Shown: piece by piece, positions 6,864 through 15,930 of the stretch | Position numbering within the stretch: position 1 is the stretch's first letter | How the letters are laid out: each line of letters opens with the position of its first letter | NCBI GenBank assembly: GCA_003024985.2 | Contig: PXIH01S0001213.1 | From: Euperipatoides rowelli | Lineage: Eukaryota > Onychophora > Udeonychophora > Euonychophora > Peripatopsidae | DNA: 51,446 bases | Reading direction: 5' to 3' (one strand) | Made by a program: the position numbers and the translations under genes | Notes under the pieces: generated by a model | Told to the model about the DNA's origin: nothing | What the model saw: only the letters and a program-made list of their open reading frames with translations | The model's database searches: none

Positions 6864-8543
6864 TTATCCATTTAATACTTGCATAAGTTCCAATATGTAC
6901 TCATTAATACTTTCTGAAAAGTTTTGTCTTTGTATAAATTTTAAAATAGCTCTATATGATTCTTTATTATCTTTTAGATTAAAATTACTCGAATTTAAAA
7001 TAATTCTTTTCAAAATAGCAATGACACAATATGCTATATCTAAATTACCATGATATCTAGATATTACATGTATTACATATTCATATACAAAATTATCTTC
7101 ATCATAATAATTTTGTAATCTAAGAATACTTCTTATTATTTTTATAATGTTATTTACATCCTTCTCTTTGAATGCATAGCTTATTAAAGTTCTAAGAGAA
7201 TAAGCATCATCTATATACCCAAAATACCTATAAATCTCACCTCTTTGCAATATTCTATTTGTGTTTTTTTTTGGCAAAAGCCAACGCATTAAAGCCTTTT
7301 CATAAATAGCAACATAGTCAATGCTAATCTCTTCATGTTGCACAACCAATGAATTTAAAATATCTAAAAATTCGTTATAAAGCTTAGGACTATATTTTGA
7401 ATCTAACATTCTATCTAATAACAAATAAGCTTCCTTATCAGACATCGTCCTATGTTTACTTAAACTTATCCTATTTTGTTGATATTTATTACCATTTTTA
7501 TGATTCCAAACAGCAACATCAAAACTCTCTTTATATTCATAATAATAAGCACTTAGTATCCAATCCAACCCACCAGTAATTATTACACCTGCATTTGAAC
7601 TTAACCCTGTTACATTTTTTAAATTACTATCTTCACTTAAAATATTAAAATTTTCATCTAAAGTTATTGCTCTACCATTTTCATTTATAACAAATAAATT
7701 TTTATTATTATAAAGTACTGCCATTTTTACACCAAGTTTAAAATTTCTTGAGCTTTCTAAAATAAAATCCCGGTTTAAATTTAAAAAAACACCTAAATTT
7801 GATACAGCAACATAAGAACCGTTAAATTTTTCAAATAAAAAATTAATAGGATACTTCAATTTTATAGAGTTTAAGATTATGCCGGTATTGCTGTCAAAAA
7901 TAGAAATATAACCTGTTTTTTGACCTATTACTATTTCATGCTTAGTGTTTACCATAATAGAACTTGGATAAGAAACTAATTCTACATCCCAAAGTTTAGA
8001 TCCCCAAGAATCAAATGCTATTAGAACATTATTTTCATTGGTAATATAAAAATTACCGTTAGAAAGAATTACAGCCTGAGTTGCTATTTTACCTTTTGTT
8101 TCAACTTTGAAAACCGTTTCTCCATCAGCTAAGTTCACAGCAACTACGCTCTCGTCCTCTAAAGGTATTAAAATGTATCTATGGTCAATTGAAGGTTGCT
8201 GAACTGGAACAGCAGGAAGCTTACATTTCCATTTTAAATTTCCTCTTTCTATTTTATGAAGCTCATTTTTTACAGTAATAACATAATAAGAATTTTCAAA
8301 GTCCTTAAGTAAATATGGATAAGGAGCCCTATTTAATCTATATTCATACTTTTTATCAAGCCTCATATCATAAGTTACAAGCCATTTATCCTTTGTAAGA
8401 ACAGTTATTGTATTTCTTTTTTCATCAATAATTGGAGAGGTTATAATTTGAGCTTTTAAAACTTTTTGAAAATAAAGTTTTACTACGTTTCCAAATATAT
8501 AATTTGAGGAAAATAATAAATACCCTATTAAAAAATTACACAT
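6864..8543 (-). CDS. Beta-propeller (PQQ-like repeat) protein of unknown function
   Basis: 559 residues with a hydrophobic N-terminus (residues 1-17) that could be a signal or anchor. Residues about 30-330 are repeated blade-like units, for example VVAVNLADGETVFKVETKG, NVLIAFDSWGSKLWDVEL and GYISIFDSNTGIIL, typical of PQQ/WD40-type propellers. The C-terminal 200 residues look all-helical and may be a separate binding domain. Function is unknown; propellers of this type often scaffold envelope proteins. It lies between the ABC-F gene (25-nt gap upstream) and p83/100 and could share their transcript. Confidence 0.75.
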   Translation of the reverse strand: MCNFLIGYLLFSSNYIFGNVVKLYFQKVLKAQIITSPIIDEKRNTITVLTKDKWLVTYDMRLDKKYEYRLNRAPYPYLLKDFENSYYVITVKNELHKIERGNLKWKCKLPAVPVQQPSIDHRYILIPLEDESVVAVNLADGETVFKVETKGKIATQAVILSNGNFYITNENNVLIAFDSWGSKLWDVELVSYPSSIMVNTKHEIVIGQKTGYISIFDSNTGIILNSIKLKYPINFLFEKFNGSYVAVSNLGVFLNLNRDFILESSRNFKLGVKMAVLYNNKNLFVINENGRAITLDENFNILSEDSNLKNVTGLSSNAGVIITGGLDWILSAYYYEYKESFDVAVWNHKNGNKYQQNRISLSKHRTMSDKEAYLLLDRMLDSKYSPKLYNEFLDILNSLVVQHEEISIDYVAIYEKALMRWLLPKKNTNRILQRGEIYRYFGYIDDAYSLRTLISYAFKEKDVNNIIKIIRSILRLQNYYDEDNFVYEYVIHVISRYHGNLDIAYCVIAILKRIILNSSNFNLKDNKESYRAILKFIQRQNFSESINEYILELMQVLNG

Positions 8544-8568
8544 TAAGATCTTAAAAAATATAAGAAAC

Positions 8569-10200
8569 CTAAAGAATAAAATCTGATTTCACTCCATATA
8601 AACTATTTCTAAGCTCTTTAATCTTGATATCTTCTAAGTATTCATTAAAAGTAGTGTATCTGTCAATTACTCCATTGGGAGTAAATTCAATGACTCGGTT
8701 AGCAATAGTATCAATAAACTGATGATCATGTGAAGTAAACAATATCACCCCTTTAAACTCTTGCAAGCCCTTATTAAGAGAAGTTATTGATTCAAGATCC
8801 AAATGACTAGTTGGTTGATCTAAAATTAAAATATTAGCACCACTTAACATTAATTTTGAAAGCATGCAACGTACTTTTTCCCCTCCAGAAAGAACATTAA
8901 CCTTTTTTAAAGCCTCATCTCCACTAAAAAGCATTCTTCCTAAAAAGCTTCTTATGTAAGTCTCATCTTTTTCTTTTGAATATTCTCTTAACCAATCAAC
9001 CAAATTTAAATCCAGATCAAAATATTTACTATTATCTTTTTCAAAATATGTAATTGAAGTCGTTATTCCCCACTCATAATGCCCTTTGTAGACTTTATCT
9101 GTATTTGAAACAATATCAAAAAAAGAAGAAGCTGCAATTTGGTTACCTAAAAAAATAATTCTTTCTCCTGGTTCTACAGTAAGATTAAATTTATTCAAGA
9201 TTAACCTTGAATCTAATTCCTTTATTAAGTTTTTCACTGTTAAAATATTTTTACCAAGCTCTTTATCACTTTTAAAATTCACATAAGGAAATTTCCTTAA
9301 AGATGGCTTTAAATCCTCTATTTTTATCTTCTCAATAAGCTTTTTCCTTGAAGTAGCCTGTCTTGATTTTGAAGCATTACTAGAAAACCTTTGAATAAAC
9401 GTTTTAAGTTCGGCAATTTTATCCTCAGCACGTTTCTTTGAATCTCTAAGTTGTTTATTTAAAATTTGACTTGTTTCATACCAGAAATCATAATTTCCAA
9501 CATAAATTTGCATTTTACCGTAATCAATATCAACAATATAAGTGCATACTTGATTCAAAAAATGTCTATCGTGAGAAACAACAACAATTGTATTATTAAA
9601 GTTTATTAAAAACTCTTCAAGCCATTTAATTGACTGAAGATCAAGATTATTAGTAGGCTCATCAAGCAATAGAATGTCTGGATCACCAAATAAAGCCTGT
9701 GCAAGTAGTACTTTAATTTTCTGTGAACCCTCAAGTTCTCTCATATTCATATTGTGCAATTCTTCTTCTATCCCTAACCCCTTAAGAAGAATAGCTGCTT
9801 CACTATCTGCCTCATATCCACCAAGCTCAGCAAACTCTGCTTCCAACTCTCCAGCTCTAATTCCATCAGCATCATTAAAATCTAACTTGGCATAAATTTT
9901 ATCTTTTTCTTTTTGTACTTCGTAAAGCCTTTGATGACCCATTATTACAGTCTCTAAAACGTTAAAATCATCATAAGCAAATTGATCTTGTTCAAGAACA
10001 GCTATTCTTTGATTTTTGCCAATACTAATCTCTCCTTTACTTGATTCAATTTCACCAGATAAAACTTTTAGAAATGTACTCTTACCAGCTCCATTAGCAC
10101 CTATTATGCCATAACAATTTTCTGATGAAAATTTAATATTAACATCCTTAAAAAGAACTCTTTCACCAAACACAACTTCCAAATTACTTACTGCTATCAA
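8569..10200 (-). CDS. ABC-F family ATPase (YbiT/YkpA-like) with degenerate second ATPase domain
   Basis: Soluble protein with two ABC ATPase domains; ABC-F proteins act on the ribosome during translation. 543 residues. Domain 1 has an intact Walker A (GANGAGKST, about residues 37-45), Walker B DILLLDEPTNNLD and switch VVSHDRHFL, but an altered signature (LEGSQKIKVLL instead of LSGGE). The linker (about 245-310) is Lys/Arg-rich and helical. Domain 2 keeps LSGGEKVR, but its Walker A region reads LGNQIAASSFF with no GKS/T lysine, and Walker B is ILILDQPTSHLD with Gln for the catalytic Glu. It therefore probably hydrolyses ATP at one site at most. The gene is divergent from groES. Confidence 0.88.
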   Translation of the reverse strand: MIAVSNLEVVFGERVLFKDVNIKFSSENCYGIIGANGAGKSTFLKVLSGEIESSKGEISIGKNQRIAVLEQDQFAYDDFNVLETVIMGHQRLYEVQKEKDKIYAKLDFNDADGIRAGELEAEFAELGGYEADSEAAILLKGLGIEEELHNMNMRELEGSQKIKVLLAQALFGDPDILLLDEPTNNLDLQSIKWLEEFLINFNNTIVVVSHDRHFLNQVCTYIVDIDYGKMQIYVGNYDFWYETSQILNKQLRDSKKRAEDKIAELKTFIQRFSSNASKSRQATSRKKLIEKIKIEDLKPSLRKFPYVNFKSDKELGKNILTVKNLIKELDSRLILNKFNLTVEPGERIIFLGNQIAASSFFDIVSNTDKVYKGHYEWGITTSITYFEKDNSKYFDLDLNLVDWLREYSKEKDETYIRSFLGRMLFSGDEALKKVNVLSGGEKVRCMLSKLMLSGANILILDQPTSHLDLESITSLNKGLQEFKGVILFTSHDHQFIDTIANRVIEFTPNGVIDRYTTFNEYLEDIKIKELRNSLYGVKSDFIL

Positions 10201-10265
10201 AATATAACCTTCCCATTGATTTTCACTTATAACTAAGAATTATCCTTTAATTACTAGTAAATTTC

Positions 10266-10291
10266 AAGTCAAGAAATTAAACTCTTGACTT
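10266..10291. promoter_or_regulatory. 9-bp perfect inverted repeat overlapping the groES -35 box
   Basis: AAGTCAAGA (10266-10274) and TCTTGACTT (10283-10291) are exact reverse complements separated by 8 nt. The right arm contains the TTGACT -35 hexamer of the groES promoter. The repeat lies between divergent genes, so it cannot terminate either; an operator is the simplest reading. It is not a CIRCE element (no GAGTGCTAA). Confidence 0.45.
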
Positions 10292-10314
10292 AATGAACTA
10301 TTTTTATTTAGATT
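10285..10314 (+). promoter_or_regulatory. Probable groES promoter
   Basis: TTGACT (10285-10290) and TAGATT (10309-10314) are separated by 18 nt and lie just upstream of the strong Shine-Dalgarno AAAGGAGG in front of groES. The -35 box is good and the -10 box weak (four of six). No sigma-32-type consensus was seen. Confidence 0.5.
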
Positions 10315-10345
10315 AGTAGTAGTATAAAAAGGAGGCAAATAATTT

Positions 10346-10618
10346 ATGAAAAACGTAAAACCTTTAATGGATAGGGTATTAATTAAAATAAAAAAAGCAG
10401 AAAACAAAACAAGTGCTGGTCTTTATATTCCTGAAGGTGCTAAGGAAAAAACAAACATTGGCATAGTAGTAGCTATTGGGACCAATAAAGACGAGATCAA
10501 AGTCAAAGAAGGAGATACTGTTCTTTTTGAAAAGTACGCTGGAGCAGCAATTCAAATTAATGACTCTGAACATTTAATTGTAAAAGCAAAAGAAATACTC
10601 GCAATAATAGAAGAATAA
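10346..10618 (+). CDS. groES: Co-chaperonin GroES (Hsp10)
   Basis: 90-residue cap of the GroEL chaperonin. It starts with the typical [12 protein letters not shown] strand. The mobile loop lies around residues 16-33 ([15 protein letters not shown]), followed by GIVVAIG and the [15 protein letters not shown] core and the C-terminal [13 protein letters not shown] strand. It has a very strong Shine-Dalgarno, AAAGGAGG. groEL is not adjacent: a terminator follows immediately and the next gene is unrelated, so groES is a single-gene transcript here. Confidence 0.98.
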   Translation: MKNVKPLMDRVLIKIKKAENKTSAGLYIPEGAKEKTNIGIVVAIGTNKDEIKVKEGDTVLFEKYAGAAIQINDSEHLIVKAKEILAIIEE

Positions 10619-10647
10619 AAGTTTAAGCTATATGCTTAAACTTTTTT
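10619..10647 (+). terminator. Intrinsic terminator of groES
   Basis: The stem AAGTTTAAGC (10619-10628), loop TATAT and matching arm GCTTAAACTT (10634-10643) run into a T tract (10642-10647). It starts directly after the groES stop codon, a textbook rho-independent terminator. Confidence 0.9.
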
Positions 10648-10671
10648 ATCTTTAAATAGATAATTATAATT

Positions 10672-11358
10672 ATGTACGATATTATTTTCAAAGGTAAAAC
10701 TTTATATTCAAATCAATTTAATGATATTTATTATAATCCTAATGAAGGCCTAGAAGAAAGTTCCTATGTCTTCATTAAAGGGTGCAATATGGATCAGGAG
10801 ATCTTATTCAAAAAAAACATAATAGTAGCAGAAACAGGTTTTGGCACAGGACTTAACCTAATTGCTATTTTAAAATTAATAAATGAACAGCAAATTACTA
10901 ATACCAAAATAAAATTTTTCTCAATAGAAAAATATCCATTAAAAAAAAACATTATTACTAAAATTGCAAAATTTTTTCAAGACGAAAAAATATTTTTCAA
11001 GATACTTTTAAAAAACTATCCTACAAATATAAATAAAAATATTTCACTAACGCTACAACAAAATATCGAAGTAAATATCCTCATTGGAGACATAAAAGAC
11101 AAGCTTAAGGAACTTCCCTACAATATAAATTACTGGTTTCTAGATGGTTTTTCGCCAAGTAAAAATAAAGAAATGTGGTGTAATGAACTTTTTCAAACAA
11201 TAAAAGAAAAAAGCATTATAGGAACAAAATTAGCTACATTTTCAAGCTCAAGAATAGTAAAAGATGGACTTAAGTCCGCAAATTTTAGTTATAAACTTTG
11301 TAAAGGATTTCAAAATAAAAGAAACATGATTAAAGGAGAAAAAATAACTGATACTTAA
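10672..11358 (+). CDS. mnmD: MnmD-type tRNA wobble-uridine methyltransferase (stand-alone MnmC1 domain)
   Basis: Predicted SAM-dependent enzyme that methylates 5-aminomethyl-2-thiouridine at the wobble base of tRNA, the last step of mnm5s2U synthesis. 228 residues. The SAM-binding loop is ETGFGTGLNL (about residues 54-63). The family signature is DGFSPSKNKEMW (about 159-170), followed by TFSSSRIVKDGL. E. coli MnmC fuses this domain to an FAD oxidase; here only the methyltransferase is present. Its start has no strong Shine-Dalgarno. It lies alone between the groES terminator and convergent valS. Confidence 0.82.
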   Translation: MYDIIFKGKTLYSNQFNDIYYNPNEGLEESSYVFIKGCNMDQEILFKKNIIVAETGFGTGLNLIAILKLINEQQITNTKIKFFSIEKYPLKKNIITKIAKFFQDEKIFFKILLKNYPTNINKNISLTLQQNIEVNILIGDIKDKLKELPYNINYWFLDGFSPSKNKEMWCNELFQTIKEKSIIGTKLATFSSSRIVKDGLKSANFSYKLCKGFQNKRNMIKGEKITDT

Positions 11359-11420
11359 CAATTGAAACCTATAAAAATAACATAATAAACTAAAGGATTT
11401 CAAAGACATTTTAAGATTGA

Positions 11421-14066
11421 TTATTTTAAATTACTCACATACTTCTTTAGTTTATCTAATGTCCAGTTGAATTCTAATAACTTAGCCTTTTCAGATTCAA
11501 TAATATTAGAAGGTGCTTTTGCTATAAAATTAGTATCCTTTAATTTTTTTTGTGTAATATCAATTAAATTTGTATATTTTACAAGTTGCCTTTCAAGCCT
11601 TAAAAGTTCTTTATTTTTATTAATACAACCTTTAATATCCGCATAACTCTCAAAACCAAGTACAACAACACCAATCATGTCATTAAAATTTGTATTATAG
11701 TAAATATTTTCAGAGTTAACAAATTTTTTCACAATAAACTCATATTGTTTAAAATATTCCAAATATCTAAAGTTAGAATCAAATTTTAAAGCCACAGCAA
11801 TTTGAACATTAGGTGATATATCAAATTCGCTTCTTAGTGTTCTTATGGAGCTAATGAATTCTTTTAACATATTAAAACTTTTCCATTCTTCTTGGAAATC
11901 ATTTTCATCCAAACAAACAGGATAAGTTTTTAAAGCAAGTATTTCTTCCTTAACATTTGGTAGTTTTGAAAAAATCTCTTCACTAATGAATGGAATAAAA
12001 GGATGCAAAATTATTAAAGCTTTCTTTAAAAAAAATATTAATTTTGAGATAACCTCATTTTCTACACTTAGTTCATGAGTTAAAAGATAAATTTTACTTA
12101 TCTCAATATACCAAGAACAAAAATCATTCCAAAAAAACTCATAAACAGCTTTAGTAGCATCATTGTATTTATAGTTCTTGAAAGCTAGATGTATTTCTTG
12201 TAACTTCAAATTAAAACTTGTTAATAACCATTTATCAACTTCATTAAGTTTAAAGTTTTCTACTACTTCTTTTCCTTTAAGATTTGATAAAATAAATCTT
12301 GAAGCATTCCAAACTTTATTTACAAATTTTGCTCCAAAAACAAAATTTTTTGTATCAATATTAACATCCTGTCCTTGAACAGATAGAAATGATAAAGTAA
12401 ACCTTAAACTATCACTTCCATATTCATTGATAACATCAATTGGATCAATTCCATTGCCAAGAGATTTTGACATTTTAAATCCTTGCTTGTCTCTAATTAA
12501 AGGAGTAATATAGATATCTCTAAAGGGAACTGTACCTGTAAATTCAAGTCCAGCCATGACCATCCTAGCAACCCAAAAAAATATTATGTCATATGCTGTA
12601 ACTAAAGTACTTGTTGGATAATAATTCTTAAAATCTTTTGAATCTTCAAACCAACCCAATGAAGAAAAAGGCCAAAGCCAAGAAGAAAACCAAGTATCTA
12701 GTACATCAGTGTCTCTTTTGAAACTCCGTCCTTCATAATTTGGATCTTCATTAGGGTCATACTCTTTAACAACAAGTTCACCACTTACAACATCATACCA
12801 AGCAGGTATTCTATGTCCCCACAAAAGCTGTCTTGAAATGCACCAATCTTTAATATTAATTAACCAGTGTTTATATGTATTCTCCCATCGTTTTGGATAA
12901 AATCTTATTTCTTCATTTTTTAAAGCTTGCAAGGCTTTTTCAGCTAAAGGCTTCATTTTGACAAACCATTGCTGTGAAAGATAAGGCTCAACAACTTTAC
13001 CAGAGCGATAACAATAACCAACTTGATGCTTATAGGGTTCTACTTTAATTAATAAATTATTTTTTCTAAGTGTATTTTCTACTTTTTTTCTAGCTTCCTC
13101 AATACTGAGACCCTGATATAAAAGGGGAACTTGAGAATTAAGTTTTGCATTTTCATTCAATATGTTAATTCGTTCAAGCATGTATTTTTTTGAGAGTTCA
13201 AAGTCATTAGGGTCATGAGCAGGAGTAATTTTCACCGCACCACTACCAAATTCCATTTTCACATAAGAATCTGCTATGATTCTTACTTTTCTTTTTATAA
13301 TTGGCACTATGACCTCACTGCCAATTAAATGTTTATACCGAACATCCTCTGGATTAACAGCAACAGCTGTATCACCAAACATAGTCTCAGGTCTTGTAGT
13401 AGCAATTTCAATAAAATCCTTATCATTTAAAAAATATTTCACATAATAAAGCTGTCCATTAACTTCTTTATATTCGACTTCTTCATCACTAATAGCTGTC
13501 TTGGAACCTGGATCCCAATTTATAAGATACTCACCCTTATATATTAAACCCTTATTGTAAAGATGGACAAAAGCCTTAGTGACAGCTTTTGTCATTCCCT
13601 CATCAAGTGTAAAACACTCTCTTGAATGATCATAAGAAGAACCAAGTTTTTCTATTTGATTAACAATTATTCTTCTATGCTTCTCTTTAAACTTAAAAAG
13701 CTCAGTAACAAATTCTTCCCGTGTAAAATCATCTTTTTTTTTACCTTTTTTCATAAGTTGCTTTTCAAAAACAGCTTGAGTTGCAATTCCTGCATGATCC
13801 GTACCAAACACCCATAAAGTATTGTTTTGATTCATTCTTTTATATCTAACTAGTATGTCTTGAAGAGAGAAATTAAGTCCATGTCCCATGTGCAAAATTC
13901 CTGTAACATTGGGTGGTGGTGCTACCATAATAAATTTTTTGAAAAATTTCTCGTTAGGATCAAAAACACCTGCTTCTAACCATTTTTTATATATCTTACT
14001 TTCAAAATTAACCGGATCATAAGTCTTTGTAAGTTCTTCCTCATTTGTTATAATTTCTCTATTCAT
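11421..14066 (-). CDS. valS: Valyl-tRNA synthetase
   Basis: Class I synthetase charging tRNA-Val, 881 residues, normal size. The HIGH motif appears in PPNVTGILHMGHGLNF (about residues 52-67) and the KMSKS motif in GFKMSKSLGNG (about 528-538). The editing (CP1) domain lies between them, with the conserved TTRPETMFGDTAVAV. The C-terminal 65 residues are the Lys/Glu/Leu-rich coiled-coil arm of ValRS. I chose ATG 14066 because AGAAGG lies 5 nt upstream; the preceding TTG at 14069 is also in frame. The start overlaps the end of the upstream dus gene. Confidence 0.98.
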   Translation of the reverse strand: MNREIITNEEELTKTYDPVNFESKIYKKWLEAGVFDPNEKFFKKFIMVAPPPNVTGILHMGHGLNFSLQDILVRYKRMNQNNTLWVFGTDHAGIATQAVFEKQLMKKGKKKDDFTREEFVTELFKFKEKHRRIIVNQIEKLGSSYDHSRECFTLDEGMTKAVTKAFVHLYNKGLIYKGEYLINWDPGSKTAISDEEVEYKEVNGQLYYVKYFLNDKDFIEIATTRPETMFGDTAVAVNPEDVRYKHLIGSEVIVPIIKRKVRIIADSYVKMEFGSGAVKITPAHDPNDFELSKKYMLERINILNENAKLNSQVPLLYQGLSIEEARKKVENTLRKNNLLIKVEPYKHQVGYCYRSGKVVEPYLSQQWFVKMKPLAEKALQALKNEEIRFYPKRWENTYKHWLINIKDWCISRQLLWGHRIPAWYDVVSGELVVKEYDPNEDPNYEGRSFKRDTDVLDTWFSSWLWPFSSLGWFEDSKDFKNYYPTSTLVTAYDIIFFWVARMVMAGLEFTGTVPFRDIYITPLIRDKQGFKMSKSLGNGIDPIDVINEYGSDSLRFTLSFLSVQGQDVNIDTKNFVFGAKFVNKVWNASRFILSNLKGKEVVENFKLNEVDKWLLTSFNLKLQEIHLAFKNYKYNDATKAVYEFFWNDFCSWYIEISKIYLLTHELSVENEVISKLIFFLKKALIILHPFIPFISEEIFSKLPNVKEEILALKTYPVCLDENDFQEEWKSFNMLKEFISSIRTLRSEFDISPNVQIAVALKFDSNFRYLEYFKQYEFIVKKFVNSENIYYNTNFNDMIGVVVLGFESYADIKGCINKNKELLRLERQLVKYTNLIDITQKKLKDTNFIAKAPSNIIESEKAKLLEFNWTLDKLKKYVSNLK

Positions 14067-15039
14067 CAAAACCTTCTAAATTAACAAAAAGCTCCTCGTA
14101 ACTTTTAGACAGCATTAGCTTATGAAAAAAACTACTTTGTCTTTCTTCTTCTTTAAAATAAATTTTTAAATATTTTTTCAATCTGTTAAAATCCTTGTTA
14201 ACACCCCAAATATAATAAAATTCTTTCACATGTAATTTTAATATATTTAATCTGTAATTAAAATTATGTTCTAAAAAATGAAGACTATTTATTTCATTAA
14301 ATAAATTCAAGTTTTTAAAAATACCACGACCAAACATAACACCATCAAGCTGATATTCATTTACTTTTTCATAAGCTTCATTTACACTCAAAAGATCACC
14401 ATTACCAATAAGTAGAGTACTAGAACTTAGTTCTTCTCTTAGTTTTATAAGTTCCTTAAAAATCTCCCAATCTACAGGTCCTTCGCTTTGATTCACAGCA
14501 AGTCTTGCATGGACAGTTAACATATCAAGTTTAAATTGTAATAAAAAACCTAACCAAGAATCTACTTCCGCAGTAGAAAAACCATGCCTTGTCTTTACAC
14601 TTAAAGTTAAGTTGGCTCCTAAGCAAGCTTCTTGACTTGCTAAAATTATCTCATTAACTCTTGACTTATTATTAATTAAAGCTGCACAAACTCCTTTCTT
14701 AATAATCTTTCTTTTTGGACAACCCATATTAATATCAATTCCCCAAAAACCTAAATCTTTAAGTTTTAATATTGCTCTATGAAACTCATTAGGATCATAA
14801 CCCCAAATTTGAACAATTAAAGGTCTTTTAAGCTCCCCTTCTTTCATTCTCAGATGTTGTTTTGCTTCTTTGCTACCACTTAAAATACCCTTTACAGAAG
14901 TAAATTCTGTAAAATACAAATCTGGCTCTCCTTTGTTCTTTGAAAGCTCATGTATTAAATTTCTAAAAACAGTATCCGTTACATCTTCCATAGGCGCTAA
15001 AATTTTAATAGGTTTTGTAAGCTTATTTAAAAAACTCAT
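14059..15039 (-). CDS. dus: tRNA-dihydrouridine synthase
   Basis: Flavoenzyme reducing uridine to dihydrouridine in the tRNA D loop. A TIM-barrel protein of 326 residues from ATG 15039. Visible motifs: LAPMEDVTDTVFR (FMN-binding start of the barrel), the catalytic-cysteine loop DINMGCPKRKIIKKGVCAAL, VKTRHGF, LTVHARLAVNQSEG and IGNGDLLS/GVMFGRG in the phosphate-binding loop. An in-frame TTG at 15081 would add 14 hydrophobic residues with no Shine-Dalgarno and is unlikely. The last 8 nt overlap valS. Which uridine it targets cannot be told. Confidence 0.93.
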   Translation of the reverse strand: MSFLNKLTKPIKILAPMEDVTDTVFRNLIHELSKNKGEPDLYFTEFTSVKGILSGSKEAKQHLRMKEGELKRPLIVQIWGYDPNEFHRAILKLKDLGFWGIDINMGCPKRKIIKKGVCAALINNKSRVNEIILASQEACLGANLTLSVKTRHGFSTAEVDSWLGFLLQFKLDMLTVHARLAVNQSEGPVDWEIFKELIKLREELSSSTLLIGNGDLLSVNEAYEKVNEYQLDGVMFGRGIFKNLNLFNEINSLHFLEHNFNYRLNILKLHVKEFYYIWGVNKDFNRLKKYLKIYFKEEERQSSFFHKLMLSKSYEELFVNLEGFDE

Positions 15040-15093
15040 ATTAATTAAATATATAATTAAAGAATAAATTAATAAATACAAAGGAAGTTGTTA

Positions 15094-15930
15094 ATGAATT
15101 TCTATGAAATAAATGAAAGAATAGACAAAGCCTATTCAATAATTAAACAAAGAACAAACTTTAAACCAAAAACAGCAATAATATTAGGTTCTGGATTAAG
15201 TGCTGCACTTAGTATCTGTCACAATGGAATAACAGTAGATTATAATGAACTAAATAGTTTTCCAATTTCAACTGTTGAAGGACATAAAGGATCTTTAAAA
15301 ATGAATGAAAACCTATTAATTTTTGCAGGTAGATTTCACTATTACGAAGGCTACCATCCAAAAGAACTCACTATGCCTGTATTACTTGCAAAAAAGCTTG
15401 GAATAGAAAACCTCATAACAACCAATGCTGCAGGCGCAATAAACCCTAAAATAAAAGTGAATGATTTTGTGTTAATAAAAGATCACATTAATTTCATGGG
15501 AATAAATCCACTAATTGGAATGAATGATCCCTCACTTGGAACAAGATTCACTGAACTTACCTCAATATATAAAAAATCTAAACTTAAAGAAATAGCAAAA
15601 AAAGTATACAAAGATATTTTTTCAGAAGAAATTAAAGAAGGAATATATCTTGCTGTTTCAGGTCCTACATATGAGACTAGTGCTGAAGTTAAAATGTTTA
15701 GGGCTATGGGAGCAGACCTAGTTGGAATGTCAACAATAACAGAAATTATCATGGCAGCATATTTATCAATGCAAGTGCTTGGAATTTCAAACATTACAAA
15801 CTTATCAGCTGATATAAGCATAAATGAATTGAATCATGAAGAAATAACAAATAATTGTGCTAAAATAATAGACAAATTTATATACTTTCTAGAAAAAATA
15901 ACAAAAGAGCTCATTGTTCTAGGTCAATAA
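15094..15930 (+). CDS. Purine nucleoside phosphorylase (trimeric, PNP/MTAP family)
   Basis: Phosphorolyses purine nucleosides to free base plus (deoxy)ribose-1-phosphate, for purine salvage. 278 residues. Family motifs: [10 protein letters not shown] (phosphate loop), [38 protein letters not shown] and GADLVGMST. The ITN sequence late in the protein sits where this family contacts the base with Asn, favouring inosine/guanosine over methylthioadenosine, though this is inference. Start ATG 15094 follows AAGGAAG by 6 nt; TTG 15088 is in frame but abuts the Shine-Dalgarno. Divergent from dus; its 3' end overlaps convergent rlpA by 20 bp. Confidence 0.93.
   Translation: MNFYEINERIDKAYSIIKQRTNFKPKTAIILGSGLSAALSICHNGITVDYNELNSFPISTVEGHKGSLKMNENLLIFAGRFHYYEGYHPKELTMPVLLAKKLGIENLITTNAAGAINPKIKVNDFVLIKDHINFMGINPLIGMNDPSLGTRFTELTSIYKKSKLKEIAKKVYKDIFSEEIKEGIYLAVSGPTYETSAEVKMFRAMGADLVGMSTITEIIMAAYLSMQVLGISNITNLSADISINELNHEEITNNCAKIIDKFIYFLEKITKELIVLGQ

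Noticed and set aside
10201-10345. CIRCE heat-shock operator at groES
   Set aside because: The palindrome present does not match TTAGCACTC-N9-GAGTGCTAA in either arm.
14059-15081. N-terminal extension of the dihydrouridine synthase from TTG 15081
   Set aside because: The extra 14 residues are AT-driven hydrophobics without a ribosome site; the TIM-barrel start fits ATG 15039.
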